DNA of 64,000 nt from JBCBSZ01 sp039818945 (GCA_039818945.1 JBCBSZ010000007.1:47550-111549), one strand, 5' to 3'; shown: positions 42,447-52,446, counted from the stretch's first letter. Notes: a model not told the origin generated them from the letters alone. Made by a program: numbers and translations.

Positions 42447-44114
42447 TCAACGCGGGGCCGGCGCGATCACCCGTCCGGGGAGCTCGTCGAGGTCAACCGA
42501 CTCGCCGTCGACCCGCGAGACCACGCCGTTGACGAGCAGGTGGCGCATGCCGGTCGGCTCGTCGGCGGTGAGCCGTTCGGTGTCGGCCGGGAAGTCGCGC
42601 ACCCGGCGCAGCGGTCCGGGCCCGACCGTCGCCGGGTCGAACACCACGAGATCGGCGAACGCGCCCGGACGCACCTCGCCCCGATCGGCGAAGCCGAACA
42701 GCCGGGCCGGTTCGAGGGTCAGCTTGTGGACGGCCGCCTCGAGTCCGAGCACCTCGCGCTCGCGAACCCAGTTGCCGAGCAGGTCGGTGGGGAGCGGGGC
42801 GTCGCACAGCTGGCCGACGTGTGCCCCGGCGTCGGAGAGGCCGAGCGTGCAGCCCGGCTCGGCGAGGAGCATGGCGATGCCCTCCTCGTCGTCGTTGGCC
42901 AGGATCGCCTTGAAGCGGAAGGTGGCCAGCGAGGGCTCGTCGAGCACGAGGTCGAGGAGCACGTCGAGCGGATCGGCGCCGCGCTCCGCGGCGAGCTCAC
43001 CGATGCGTCGTCCGATCAGCTCGACGTGCGCCGCCGACTCCATGATCTCGAAGGTGTCCCACCGGGGCGCGAGGCCCTCGCCCCGCGACCACGCATCGCG
43101 GACGCGATCGCGCCACGCCGCAGCGGCGTAGGCCTGCCGCCGCTCGTCGGGCGAGCCCGACATCAGCTCCGCGAAGACCGGGTTGGTGTTGAGGTTGAAG
43201 GGCTCGATGAGGTTCACCGAGAACGTCAGCGGCCGGCAGCTCACCTGTGGCCAGACGTCGGCGCCGGCGTCACGACCGGTCCGATGGATGTCCGCCGCCT
43301 TGAGGTGGGCACCTTCGGGGTTGGTGAGCACGGCGGTGAAGGTGATCGGCGCACCGATCTCGGGCTGGTAGCGGTAGCAGTCGCGGAACGAGAACCCCTT
43401 CCCTCCGTTCACGCCCACGACGCCCCGACCGCTCCGGCCCACCGCCTGGCCCAGCGCCACGATCTCCTCGGAGTCGGCGATCCGACTCGGGATCGGCCGG
43501 CCGTCGGCACCGAGGTGGGTGATGGCCCGGCTCGTGGCGAAGCCCGCGGCGCCGGCCTCCATCGCCTCCTCGACCACGGCGACCATCTGCGCGACCTCGT
43601 CGGGCGTCGCCGCCCGGTCGGCGGCCTCGGCGCCCATGACGAACACCCGCAGGGGGGTGTGGCCGACGTACGCGGAGAAGTTCAGGCCCACGCCCCGTCG
43701 GCGGACGGCGTCGAGGTACTCCGGGAACGTCTCGAAGTCGTCCCACGGGATGCCGGCCTCCAGGCAGGCCGGATCCATGTCCTCGACCTTCTCCATCGTG
43801 TGGCGCAGGAGGTCCTGGTCGGACGGACGGGTCGGCGCGATCGAGAAGCCACAGTTGCCGGCCACGACCGTCGTGACGCCGTGGAAGCACGACGGTGTGA
43901 GACCCGGGTCCCAGAAGACCTGGGCGTCGTCGTGGGTGTGGTGGTCGACGAAGCCCGGTGCGACCACACATCCCTCGGCGTCGAGCACGCGATCACCGGA
44001 CAGCGACGGGCCGACCTCGACGATCCGATCGTCCTCGACGGCCACGTCGGCCGGCCTGCCCGGTGCGCCGGTTCCGTCGACGACCGTGCCGCCGGCGATC
44101 ACCACTCGTGTCAT
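42447..44114 (-). CDS. N-acyl-D-amino-acid deacylase-family amidohydrolase
   Basis: This encodes 555 residues with ATG at 44114 after GGGGGACGAG. Amidohydrolase signatures: GTGAPGRPADVAVEDDRI, the metal-binding APGFVDHHTHDDAQ (His about 60-62), GNCGFSIAPTR and LSDAGAHVGQLCD. Long inserted segments and a C-terminal GAFADLVVFDPATV are typical of the D-aminoacylase/dihydroorotase-like group. Likely hydrolyses an N-acylated D-amino acid or related amide; many members of unknown specificity exist in actinobacteria. Confidence 0.8.
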   Translation of the reverse strand: MTRVVIAGGTVVDGTGAPGRPADVAVEDDRIVEVGPSLSGDRVLDAEGCVVAPGFVDHHTHDDAQVFWDPGLTPSCFHGVTTVVAGNCGFSIAPTRPSDQDLLRHTMEKVEDMDPACLEAGIPWDDFETFPEYLDAVRRRGVGLNFSAYVGHTPLRVFVMGAEAADRAATPDEVAQMVAVVEEAMEAGAAGFATSRAITHLGADGRPIPSRIADSEEIVALGQAVGRSGRGVVGVNGGKGFSFRDCYRYQPEIGAPITFTAVLTNPEGAHLKAADIHRTGRDAGADVWPQVSCRPLTFSVNLIEPFNLNTNPVFAELMSGSPDERRQAYAAAAWRDRVRDAWSRGEGLAPRWDTFEIMESAAHVELIGRRIGELAAERGADPLDVLLDLVLDEPSLATFRFKAILANDDEEGIAMLLAEPGCTLGLSDAGAHVGQLCDAPLPTDLLGNWVREREVLGLEAAVHKLTLEPARLFGFADRGEVRPGAFADLVVFDPATVGPGPLRRVRDFPADTERLTADEPTGMRHLLVNGVVSRVDGESVDLDELPGRVIAPAPR

Positions 44115-44186
44115 CTCGTCCCCCTCTGCCGGAACCAGCATGTCCCGGGAGGGGGTGCGCCGTCACGACGACGGCGCCGGCGTCGA

Positions 44187-44390
44187 TCAGGACCAGGTGG
44201 CGCCCTGGGTCGAGGGCGGGATGCCCTTGCCGGGATCGTCGTCGCCGGGACCGACCCGGAACGACCAGGTGGCGCCGGCCTCGTCCTGGCCGCTCGTGTC
44301 GTCGGCGGCGTCGAAGCCGGCCATGGCGCCGACGCCCATGAGGAGGGCGATGGCGGCTGCGGCGAAGCGGGCGAGCAGGGTGCGGGACAT
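44187..44390 (-). CDS. Small secreted protein
   Basis: This encodes 67 residues with AGGAGCCACC directly before ATG. A signal peptide (LLARFAAAAIALLMGVGAMAG) is followed by a short acidic Gly/Asp mature peptide in which GATWS occurs twice (GATWSFRVGPGD and the C-terminal GATWS). No family known. Confidence 0.6.
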   Translation of the reverse strand: MSRTLLARFAAAAIALLMGVGAMAGFDAADDTSGQDEAGATWSFRVGPGDDDPGKGIPPSTQGATWS

Positions 44391-44493
44391 GGTGGGCTCC
44401 TGTGTGAACTCGTTGGATGCACCGGTCTTCGACGCGTCCCGAGCGTCGCTTGAGCCGCCCGCAAGCTGTTGGGAACGCCGTGGGCGAGGGTCG

Positions 44494-45621
44494 TCAGACC
44501 CGACCCCAGACGAGGTCTCCCTCGACCGAGCCCTCGTGGCGATGGGCTCCCGGGTCCACACCTGGGGGCGTCGGCGCCGACGACTCGATCGGGACCCACA
44601 GGACGAAGGTCGCTCCCTCGGCGGGCGCGGACCGCACCGTCACGGCGCCGCCGTGAGCCCGGGCGACCTGGTCGGCGATGGCGAGGCCGAGACCGGTCCC
44701 ACCCGAGCCGGAGACGTAGGGCTCGAAGATCGCGAGCGCGGCGTCCACGCCCGACCCCCGGTCACGGACTCCGAGACCGCACCACCCGCCGAGTCGGCCG
44801 ACGCCGAGCGAGATGGCCCCATCGGTGCGCTCGAGCGCGTTGTCGACGAGGTTGCGCAGGGCCCGCTCGACCGAGGCGGCATCGACCTCGACGACCGGAG
44901 CACCCTCGTCGTCGGGGAGGCCGAGCCGGGCCTGCTCCTCAGCCGTCCGCGCTGCGACGACGGCGGCGAGCAGGTCGTACGCCGGGGCCGGGTCGTGGTC
45001 GATCCCCCGGGCACCAGCTCGGGCGGTCAGCAGGAGATCGTCGACCAGCGTCCGGAGACGAGCGACGGAGCGTCGGGTCGTGTCCGCCGCCTCGCGGTGG
45101 GCGGCGAGATCGGCGTCGGGGTCCTGGAGCAGCAGATCGATGTTCGTCTGCAGCACGGCGAGCGGCGTCCGCAGCTCGTGGCTCGTCTCGGCGACGAAAT
45201 CGCGCTGCACGTGGGCCGCCTCCTCGAGCCGGTCGAGCATCCGGTCGAAGCTCGCAGCGAGCGCGACCAGCTCGTCGGCGCCGCGCTCCATGCCGATGCG
45301 ACGCCCGAGGTCGGCGGCCTCGATGCCGTCGGCGGTCGCGCGGATCCGTTCGACCGGGGAGACGGTTCGGCCGGCGATGATCCAGGCCGCTGCGGCGGCG
45401 ACGACGAGCACGACCACGACCGTCGCCCACACCCATCCCTCGGCGACGGGGTCGATGCGGGTCTCGACGTTCTCGACGTCCACCGCTCCGTCGGAGATGA
45501 CGGTGACGTCGGCGTTGCGTGTCACCTGCGTGGCGACGGTCGCCACACCGATGACGGGCACGGCGATGGCGACGAAGATGAGCGCGGCGAGGCGGACCCG
45601 CAGCGACCGATGCCACCTCAC
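44494..45621 (-). CDS. Sensor histidine kinase
   Basis: This encodes 375 residues. Two membrane helices (about 10-30 and 60-82) flank a short periplasmic loop; HAMP follows (RTVSPVERIRATADGIEAAD), then the HisKA site ETSHELRTPLAVLQTNID (His about 148) and a HATPase domain with LRNLVDNALE, DRGSGVD and GGTGLGLAIADQVARAHGG. GTG start overlaps the stop of the regulator gene. The operon also contains a beta-lactamase-fold lipoprotein, so the signal may concern the cell wall; this is inference. Confidence 0.85.
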   Translation of the reverse strand: MRWHRSLRVRLAALIFVAIAVPVIGVATVATQVTRNADVTVISDGAVDVENVETRIDPVAEGWVWATVVVVLVVAAAAAWIIAGRTVSPVERIRATADGIEAADLGRRIGMERGADELVALAASFDRMLDRLEEAAHVQRDFVAETSHELRTPLAVLQTNIDLLLQDPDADLAAHREAADTTRRSVARLRTLVDDLLLTARAGARGIDHDPAPAYDLLAAVVAARTAEEQARLGLPDDEGAPVVEVDAASVERALRNLVDNALERTDGAISLGVGRLGGWCGLGVRDRGSGVDAALAIFEPYVSGSGGTGLGLAIADQVARAHGGAVTVRSAPAEGATFVLWVPIESSAPTPPGVDPGAHRHEGSVEGDLVWGRV

Positions 45622-46283
45622 GACCCGTCCCCCAGGCGATACCCGCCGCCGGGCACGGTGTGGATGACGGGCGGGTCGCCGAGCTTGCGTCGGAGTCGCG
45701 AGAGGATGACGCGCACCGACGTCGAGAACGGGTCCGCGTTGGCGTCCCACACGTGCTCGATCAGTCGCTCGGCCGTCAGCAGCTCGCCCGGGTGGAGCAC
45801 GAAGTACTGCAACAGGGCGAGCTCGCGAACCGTCAGCTCCAGTTCCCGGCCGGCCCGGTGGGCGGTGCCGGTGGCCGGGTCGACGACGACGTCGCCGTGG
45901 CGCAGCATCGGCGGCCGGGCGGCGGGCAGTCGACCCAGCACCCGGAGCCGGGCCAACAGCTCGTCGAGGTCGAAGGGCTTCACCAGGTAGTCGTCGGCGC
46001 CACCGTCGAGTCCCGCCACCCGCTCGCCGACGTCGTCGAGCGCTGTCAGCAGCAGCACCCGGGTCCGCCGGTCGTCTCCGGCGGCGAGCGAGCGGCACAG
46101 CTCCAGCCCGTCGCCGTCGGGGAGGCGGCGGTCGAGGCACAGCAGGTCGTAGTCCACCAGGGCGGCGGCATCGGTCGCGCCGGCGAGGGTCTCGGCCTCG
46201 TCGACCGCGTAGCCCGCTCCCCGCAGCGCCCGCCCCAGCAGGCGCCGCAGGTCCGGGTCGTCCTCGACGAGCAGCAGTCGCAC
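45618..46283 (-). CDS. OmpR-family response regulator
   Basis: This encodes 221 residues. Receiver domain with acidic pocket LLLVEDDPDL, phosphoacceptor Asp51 in LCLDRRLPDGDG and Lys in YLVKPFDLDELLARL; C-terminal winged helix with LTVRELALLQYFVLHPGE and RVILSRLRRKLG. It acts with the kinase encoded by the overlapping downstream gene. It begins 15 bases after the lipoprotein gene, indicating one transcript. Confidence 0.9.
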   Translation of the reverse strand: MRLLLVEDDPDLRRLLGRALRGAGYAVDEAETLAGATDAAALVDYDLLCLDRRLPDGDGLELCRSLAAGDDRRTRVLLLTALDDVGERVAGLDGGADDYLVKPFDLDELLARLRVLGRLPAARPPMLRHGDVVVDPATGTAHRAGRELELTVRELALLQYFVLHPGELLTAERLIEHVWDANADPFSTSVRVILSRLRRKLGDPPVIHTVPGGGYRLGDGS

Positions 46284-46298
46284 GGGGTCGAGTGTGGC

Positions 46299-47939
46299 TC
46301 AGCGCGCGAGGCGGAGCTCGGTCCCGTCCGGGCCGACGACGACGAGGCCGTCGCCGTCCGGGCGGAGCGCGACACCGTTCGGAGCGCCGTCCGTCGCCAC
46401 GACCGCCAGCGATCCGTCGGCCCGAGCGGACAGCAGGAGCCGGATCGGGGGTGCCGGGACCTCGGCGGCAGCCAGCTCGCCGTTGGGTTCCAGCGCGAAC
46501 CAGGCGACGAGCTCGGTGCCGTCGGTCGACGTGATCGCCACGTGGGTGCGGAGCTCGTTCTCGACGAAGACCGTCGCGATCACCCGGACGTCGTCGAGCT
46601 CGCCGATGGCCTCCTCCAGGTTCTCGCGCTCGTCGGACACCTCGATCTGCTCGAGCACGAGCGCCTCGTGCTCGGCCGCCGCGGCAACCAGCTCGTCGGG
46701 CAGGGGCAGCACCGCCGGCAGCAACGCCCCGCTCACCTCGGCGGCGGCACCGTCGTCGTCGAGGACGGCCAGGCTGCCGTCCTCCACGACGTACTCCCCG
46801 ACCAGGTCGGCCAGCACGTCGGCGTCGACCTCACCGCGCTCGGGCGCCTCCGGTACCGCGTCCCCGCTCACCAGCGCGCCGACCGTGCGCTCGAAGAGGG
46901 CCTCGGCCCGCATGGCGTCGTCGTTCGATGCCATGACCAGCGTCCGGTCGGCATCGGGCCACCAGCCGATCACGACGTTGTGGCCGGTCCCCCCGCCCCC
47001 GGCCGAGAACAGCCCCGCCTCGGGGACCAGAGGCGGACCGGCGGCGACCCACCCCACCGTCTCGCCCTCACCGCCCGGTGCGGTGGTCGCCAGCTCGACC
47101 GAGCCCGGCGACAGCAGCTCGCCGTCGTCGAGGGCCGAGGCCCACCCCGCCAGCTCCCGAACGGTCATGGCGATGCCGCCTGCACCCTCGAGCCCCCAGC
47201 GCGGCCCAGCGGTCGGATCACCGGTGCCGACCTCCCGGCCGTCGAGGTAGCCGACCGCCCTCGGCCCGGCTGCAGCGGGCTCGCCGTGCCACCACCCACC
47301 GATCGGCGCGCCGTCGGCGTCGGTCAGCATCCGCTCCCGCACCGCGTCGCGGAACGGTTGTCCGGCGACCCGTTCGATGATCGCCGCCAGCACGGTGTAG
47401 CCGGTGTTCGAGTAGCTGACGTCCTCGCCGGGCGCGAAGAGCGGCTCCTCCTCGGCGATCAGCGCGAGCGCCTCGTCGAGGGTCACCGTCGCGGTGTCCG
47501 CGGCGTGCGTCGAGCCGAAGCCGCCCTCGTGGCGCAGCACGTCCTCGACGGTCGCCTCCCGACCGGCGAGCTCTGGCAGCACCTCGGCGACGGGCGTCTC
47601 GAGGGCCACCAACCCATCGTCGACCATCGACAGCACGGTCGCCGCCGTGATGCTCTTGGTCACCGATCCGATGGAGAAGACGGTGTCGACGGTGATCGGC
47701 GTGCCCTCGTCGTCGGCGGTGCCGACGCCGAGCTCGCACACGACCTCCCCGCCCTCGACGAGGAGCACGGCGCCGCGGAACCCGACCCGTTCCCAGGACG
47801 ACAGTGGTCCGGCCAGGTCGTCGGGACAACCGCCGTCGTCGTCAGCGGTGGGCGCCACCCCCTCGGATGCCGGGTCGGACCCGCACGCGGCGGCGAGCAG
47901 GGCGACGGCGAGCAGGGCGATGATGCGTCGTGGGGCCAT
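46299..47939 (-). CDS. Lipoprotein, class C beta-lactamase/serine hydrolase family
   Basis: This encodes 546 residues. Lipoprotein signal APRRIIALLAVALLAAAC; then the serine-hydrolase fold with S-x-x-K as GSVTKSITAAT (Ser about 91), Y-x-N as SYSNTGYTVLAAI (about 174) and GGGGTGHNVVIGWWP in the KTG-like position (HNV rather than KTG). About 150 further C-terminal residues form a lipocalin-like or accessory region. Such proteins are D-Ala-D-Ala peptidases or esterases at the membrane. Located directly upstream of a two-component system. Confidence 0.8.
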   Translation of the reverse strand: MAPRRIIALLAVALLAAACGSDPASEGVAPTADDDGGCPDDLAGPLSSWERVGFRGAVLLVEGGEVVCELGVGTADDEGTPITVDTVFSIGSVTKSITAATVLSMVDDGLVALETPVAEVLPELAGREATVEDVLRHEGGFGSTHAADTATVTLDEALALIAEEEPLFAPGEDVSYSNTGYTVLAAIIERVAGQPFRDAVRERMLTDADGAPIGGWWHGEPAAAGPRAVGYLDGREVGTGDPTAGPRWGLEGAGGIAMTVRELAGWASALDDGELLSPGSVELATTAPGGEGETVGWVAAGPPLVPEAGLFSAGGGGTGHNVVIGWWPDADRTLVMASNDDAMRAEALFERTVGALVSGDAVPEAPERGEVDADVLADLVGEYVVEDGSLAVLDDDGAAAEVSGALLPAVLPLPDELVAAAAEHEALVLEQIEVSDERENLEEAIGELDDVRVIATVFVENELRTHVAITSTDGTELVAWFALEPNGELAAAEVPAPPIRLLLSARADGSLAVVATDGAPNGVALRPDGDGLVVVGPDGTELRLAR

Positions 47940-47988
47940 GCGCGCCGACGGTAGGAATCGGGCCGTGAACCGGCCGTGAACGGCTCGG

Positions 47989-49047
47989 TCAGCCGCCGAG
48001 CGCCTGCCCGAGGACCTCTCGGAACCGCTCGCGACAGGTCGCGATCCAGGCCGGATCGTCGTCGGCGAAGGCCGCTCTGACCTGGGCGCGGACCACCTCG
48101 CCGTCGGGCCCCGTCGGGTCGCCGTGGGCGTGGAGCCAGGCATCGGCTCGCAGCGACTGCAGCACGGCGATGACGTCGACGGTGCCGAACTCGAGCGCGA
48201 CGGCGGTCACCGCCGCCTCCGGTGCGAGTTCGGGGGCGGCCAGGGTCCAGTCGCCGGAGAGCTCCGCCGACACGCTGTCGCCGTCGACCATCGATCGGAC
48301 ATCGCCCCACAGCGCCGTCGCCCGTTCGTGCACGGGGTCGTCCACGGGCGTGGAGCCGATGAGCTCGCCGTGACCCCACGGTCCGAGCCCGGTGTGGAGG
48401 TCGATGATGATCACCTCGCCGGCGGAGGCCAGCGCCGCCGATGCCCAGGCGCGCAGCCAGCGATGCGACCAGACCGGCCCGTCGCCGCCGTGGAAGATGC
48501 CCGTCGGCTGCGAGTACTGGCCGCTGCTCACGATCTCCTGGAAGCGATCGAGTCCGACGTCGAGCGCCAGGGCCATCAGCTCGTCGGTCGTGCGCTGCTG
48601 CTCCTCCGGGGTCCAGGACGTCGGGACGAGCAGGTGGGCGATCTCGTCGTACTCCGGCGTCGCCGGGAGGCTCGTCGACCAGTCGACGAAGTTGCGGTTG
48701 AGGTCGACGTTGTCCTCGTTGACACGACGAACCCAGGAGAAGCCGTACGGGTTGAAGGCGTGCACGAGCACCAGGCGATCCGCTCCGAGCTCGACCTCGT
48801 CGAGACCGTCGAGGAGGTCGGTCTGCAGGGCCGAACCGCAGTAGCCCTCGACGCCGTGGGTCGCGGACACCACGACCACGACCCGTTCGGCGTCGGCCGG
48901 GCCGACCTCGGCCACGTCCACCGCCAGCTCCTCGTCGTGCAGCCCGCGCCGCGGGTGCGGGTGGGACGTCAGCCGCGCATCACGGCGTCGGACCGCATCG
49001 AGGAACCGGTCGCGGGCGGTCGGGTAGTCCGGAGCGAGTCGCAGCAC
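47989..49047 (-). CDS. DUF2817 / M14-like metallopeptidase
   Basis: This encodes 352 residues from GTG 49047. The zinc-binding H-x-x-E is in VSATHGVEGYCGSALQ (about 64-67) and the third ligand region is IIIDLHTGLGPWG (about 215). AFNPYGFSWVRRVNEDNVDLNRNF is the typical M14-like Asn-Arg substrate site. DUF2817 proteins resemble carboxypeptidases. It precedes the lipoprotein gene by 49 bases on the same strand, so this may be a four-gene cell-wall response operon. Confidence 0.8.
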   Translation of the reverse strand: MLRLAPDYPTARDRFLDAVRRRDARLTSHPHPRRGLHDEELAVDVAEVGPADAERVVVVVSATHGVEGYCGSALQTDLLDGLDEVELGADRLVLVHAFNPYGFSWVRRVNEDNVDLNRNFVDWSTSLPATPEYDEIAHLLVPTSWTPEEQQRTTDELMALALDVGLDRFQEIVSSGQYSQPTGIFHGGDGPVWSHRWLRAWASAALASAGEVIIIDLHTGLGPWGHGELIGSTPVDDPVHERATALWGDVRSMVDGDSVSAELSGDWTLAAPELAPEAAVTAVALEFGTVDVIAVLQSLRADAWLHAHGDPTGPDGEVVRAQVRAAFADDDPAWIATCRERFREVLGQALGG

Positions 49048-49179
49048 GCCCTCACTCTGCCCCAGCTCGGCGGGTCGCGTCTGCGGCCTGGACCAACGCG
49101 GTGACCTCAGACTCTGGCCTGTCCTCGGCCGCCGGCGGAGAATTGGGTCCGCAGCTCTGACGGGATGGGGTGATCGGTG

Positions 49180-52100
49180 ATGCGGCTCGTGCGCGCCTTT
49201 CTGGCGTTCGTCCTCCTGATGTCCGGGGTCGCGCTCGTCTCGGGTGACACCCCGACCGCTGCGGCCGACGGGGATCCGCCGAGCGCGCTGATGATCAGCG
49301 GCAGCACGCGGCCGCCGGCCGGCGACGTGGCGATCCGAGATCTCGTCATCGACCTCGGCTTCGAGCTGACCATCCTCGACGACGACCGCGACCTCGGCGC
49401 GCTCGATCTGTCCGACGTCGACCTCCTCCTCGTCTCGACGTCGGTCTCACCGTCCAAGGTGGGGGTCGCCTTCACGACCGCGCCGGTGCCCATCGTCGTC
49501 TGGGAACCGATGTTGTTCGAGGACCTCGAGATCGCGCACCACGCGGAGGAGAGCACCTTCGCGTACGCCGACGTCGTGATCAGCGACCTGAGTCATGCGC
49601 TCGCGGCCGGCCGGTCCGGCACGGTTCCCGTGTTCTCCCTCCCCCGGACGCTCAACACCGCCTCCGTCCCCTTCGAGGCCGACGTGATCGCGCACGTCCC
49701 GGGTCGCCCGTACGACCCGGTGATCTTCGGGCTGGAGGCGTTCGATCGACTCGCAGACGGCACCCCGTCGCCGGCGCCACGGGTCGGCCTGTTCGCCAGC
49801 TACGACGGCTCGCGCCGTCTGACGACGGACGGACTGGCGCTGTTCGCCGCAGCGATCGAGTGGGCCGCGGGCGGGACGGTCGTGCCCACGGCGACCAACG
49901 ACGACTTCGCCGACCGCGCCACGCTCGTCGACACCGCCTCCGCGACGAGCCTCGCCGCGACGCTCGAGCCCGGCGAGGATCAGCCGTTCTTCCGAGAGGA
50001 CTGGTCGCTCTGGTGGACGTGGACCGCGCCGGCCACCGGCACGGTCCGCCTCAGCGCGACCGGCGGGAGCATCGCCGCCTGGCGCGGCGACGAGCTCGCC
50101 ACGCTCGACCTCGTCGCGTTCCACGACGGTGCCCCGACAGCGACCGTGTTCGTCGACGTCGAGGCGGGCGACACCCTCCAGGTGGCGGTGGTCGACTGGG
50201 ACCACTCGCGTGGCGAGGTCGAGGTGTCCGCCGTCCTCGACACGACCGCACGCCCGGCCAACGACCACTTCGCCGACCGGCTGGCCCTCGTCGACAGCGC
50301 CACGGGCACCAACCGGGGCGCCACGCTCGAACCCGACGAGCGCACCCCGCGCGACCAGGAGGGCTCCTCGGTCTGGTGGACCTGGACCGCTCCGCGGGAC
50401 GGCACGGCGACGATCAGCACGGCGGGGAGCGACTTCGACACCGTGCTCGCCGTGTGGCCGAGCGCCACGCCGTTGCGCAACGTGCTGGTGGTGAACGACG
50501 ACGACGGCGGTCGGACGAGCACCGTCCGCTTCGAGGTGACCGCCGGCACGGTCTACGACCTCGCCGTCTACGGCTTCGGTGAGGCCCAGGGCGACATCGC
50601 GCTGTCGGCGACGGTCGGGACACCCGCACCGCCGGCCAACGACGACTTCGCCGATCGAGCACCGTTCGTGGACAGCACGACCGGTTCCAACGTCGGTGCG
50701 AGCCTCGAGGCCGACGAGCCGACCGGCCCCTGGTCCTCGGGGGCGGAGGCATCGGTGTGGTTCTCCTGGACCGCGCCCCGCAGTGCCACCTACACGGTCA
50801 CGACCCGAGGCAGCGCGATCGACACCCAGGCGTCGGTCTGGGTCGGTGACGCGATCGGCGACCTCGACCACGTCGTCGAGGCGAGCGGCCACCGCGACGT
50901 CCGCGGGCCGGTCTACGGCCAGGCGGAGTTCTCGGCCGCCGCCGGCATGACCTACCAGGTCGCCGTGTACGCCGCAGGCGCCACCCGGGGCGACGTGGCA
51001 CTGGCGATGATCGCCGACGACACGGCAGCTCCGGGCAACGACGACTTCGCCGATCGCCTCCCGCTCACCGACGAGGCCACCGGCACGAACGTCGGCGCCA
51101 CCATCGAGCCGGGCGAGCCGGCCATCCCGATCGGCCGGCAGCCTGGCGGCTCGGTGTGGTGGACGTGGACCGCACCCGAGACCGGCACCGTGAGCATCTC
51201 CACCGAGAACACCCTCTTCGACACGATCGTCGGGATCTGGAGCGGCGACCGGGTGGACGAGCTCGACCTCGTCGTCGCCAACGACAACACGCCGTGGGAG
51301 GACGTCGAGCAGAGCACGGCGGTGTTCGAGGCGGTGGCCGGCGAGTCCTACGAGATCTCCGTCTACGGGACGGAACGAGCGACCGGCGACGTGGTGCTCG
51401 ACGTGGCGTACGCGCCGGCCAACGACGACTTCGTCGACCGCTTGCCGTTCGAGACGACGACGACCGGCACGAACGTCGCCGCGACGATCGAGCCGGGCGA
51501 ACCGAAGGCCTACGAGCCGACGAGCCAGTCGGTGTGGTGGAGCTGGACCGCGGCGGAGACGGGCCCGGTGACGATCACCACCGCCGGCAGCTCCTTCCTG
51601 CCCATCCTCACGGTCTGGACCGGCGACACCCTCACCGACCTCGAGTTGGTGGGGGTCGCCGACGGCCACGACAGCAGTGCGACCCAGTTCGATCTCGACG
51701 CCGTCGCCGGCACGACGTACCAGCTCGGGCTCCTCGGCCACGACGGGGCCGAGGGCAGCATCGAGCTCGGCGTCCGATCGGGCGGAGCGCCGCCGCGAGC
51801 CGTGATGGTCGCCGGGAGCACCCGGCCGCCGAGCGGCGACCGGCAGGTCGCCGACCTCGTGCGGGCAGCGGGCTACGAGCTCGAGTTCGTCGACGACGAC
51901 AGCGATCTCGACGCGCTCGACCTGACCGACGTCGACCTCCTCCTGATCTCGACCTCCGTCGTGCCCCGCAAGGTCGGCGACACGTTCGCCGACGCCGACG
52001 TCCACCTCATCACCTGGGAGGGGCACCTCTTCGACGAGCTCGCGCTGGCCGAACGGTCCGGTGAGTCCTCGGCCTCGACGCGGTCGATCGAGATCCTCGA

Positions 52101-52386
52101 CGCCACCCACCCGCTGGCGGCCGGGCTGAACGGCACGCCGAACGTGTACGACTCGCCCCACCGCCTCAGCTACGGCCTGCCAGGACGATCGGCCGCCGTG
52201 ATCGCACGGGAGACCGGTCGACCGAACCGCGCCGTGGTGTTCGGCTACCCGGCCTGGTGGCCGCTGGTCGACGGCAGCTCGGTGTCGGGCGCGCGAGTGG
52301 CGTTGTTCGCGGACTACGACGGAGCTCGCGACCTCTCGCCGGCCGGCGAAGCGCTGTTCGCGGCTGCGCTCGACTGGATCGCCTGA
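49180..52386 (+). CDS. Large secreted repeat protein with matching end domains
   Basis: This encodes 1068 residues from ATG 49180 (a GTG is one codon earlier). Signal peptide ends near TAAADG. Residues about 38-230 form a Rossmann/GATase-like domain (ALMISGSTRPPAGD, DVDLLLVSTSVSPSKVG). Five tandem modules of about 120-130 residues start at about 240, 360, 486, 619 and 747, each opening NDDFADR-like and containing SVWWTWTAP-x-x-GT, resembling bacterial pre-peptidase C-terminal beta-sandwiches. The last domain (about 870-1068) repeats the first (VMVAGSTRPPSGDRQ, DVDLLLISTSVVPRKVG). A cell-surface adhesive or binding role is likely. Confidence 0.75.
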   Translation: MRLVRAFLAFVLLMSGVALVSGDTPTAAADGDPPSALMISGSTRPPAGDVAIRDLVIDLGFELTILDDDRDLGALDLSDVDLLLVSTSVSPSKVGVAFTTAPVPIVVWEPMLFEDLEIAHHAEESTFAYADVVISDLSHALAAGRSGTVPVFSLPRTLNTASVPFEADVIAHVPGRPYDPVIFGLEAFDRLADGTPSPAPRVGLFASYDGSRRLTTDGLALFAAAIEWAAGGTVVPTATNDDFADRATLVDTASATSLAATLEPGEDQPFFREDWSLWWTWTAPATGTVRLSATGGSIAAWRGDELATLDLVAFHDGAPTATVFVDVEAGDTLQVAVVDWDHSRGEVEVSAVLDTTARPANDHFADRLALVDSATGTNRGATLEPDERTPRDQEGSSVWWTWTAPRDGTATISTAGSDFDTVLAVWPSATPLRNVLVVNDDDGGRTSTVRFEVTAGTVYDLAVYGFGEAQGDIALSATVGTPAPPANDDFADRAPFVDSTTGSNVGASLEADEPTGPWSSGAEASVWFSWTAPRSATYTVTTRGSAIDTQASVWVGDAIGDLDHVVEASGHRDVRGPVYGQAEFSAAAGMTYQVAVYAAGATRGDVALAMIADDTAAPGNDDFADRLPLTDEATGTNVGATIEPGEPAIPIGRQPGGSVWWTWTAPETGTVSISTENTLFDTIVGIWSGDRVDELDLVVANDNTPWEDVEQSTAVFEAVAGESYEISVYGTERATGDVVLDVAYAPANDDFVDRLPFETTTTGTNVAATIEPGEPKAYEPTSQSVWWSWTAAETGPVTITTAGSSFLPILTVWTGDTLTDLELVGVADGHDSSATQFDLDAVAGTTYQLGLLGHDGAEGSIELGVRSGGAPPRAVMVAGSTRPPSGDRQVADLVRAAGYELEFVDDDSDLDALDLTDVDLLLISTSVVPRKVGDTFADADVHLITWEGHLFDELALAERSGESSASTRSIEILDATHPLAAGLNGTPNVYDSPHRLSYGLPGRSAAVIARETGRPNRAVVFGYPAWWPLVDGSSVSGARVALFADYDGARDLSPAGEALFAAALDWIA

Positions 52387-52446
52387 GGCATCCGGAGGAC
52401 CGGGCGACTCGCGCCAGAGGACCGCACGGCCGAGCCCGGACGCACC

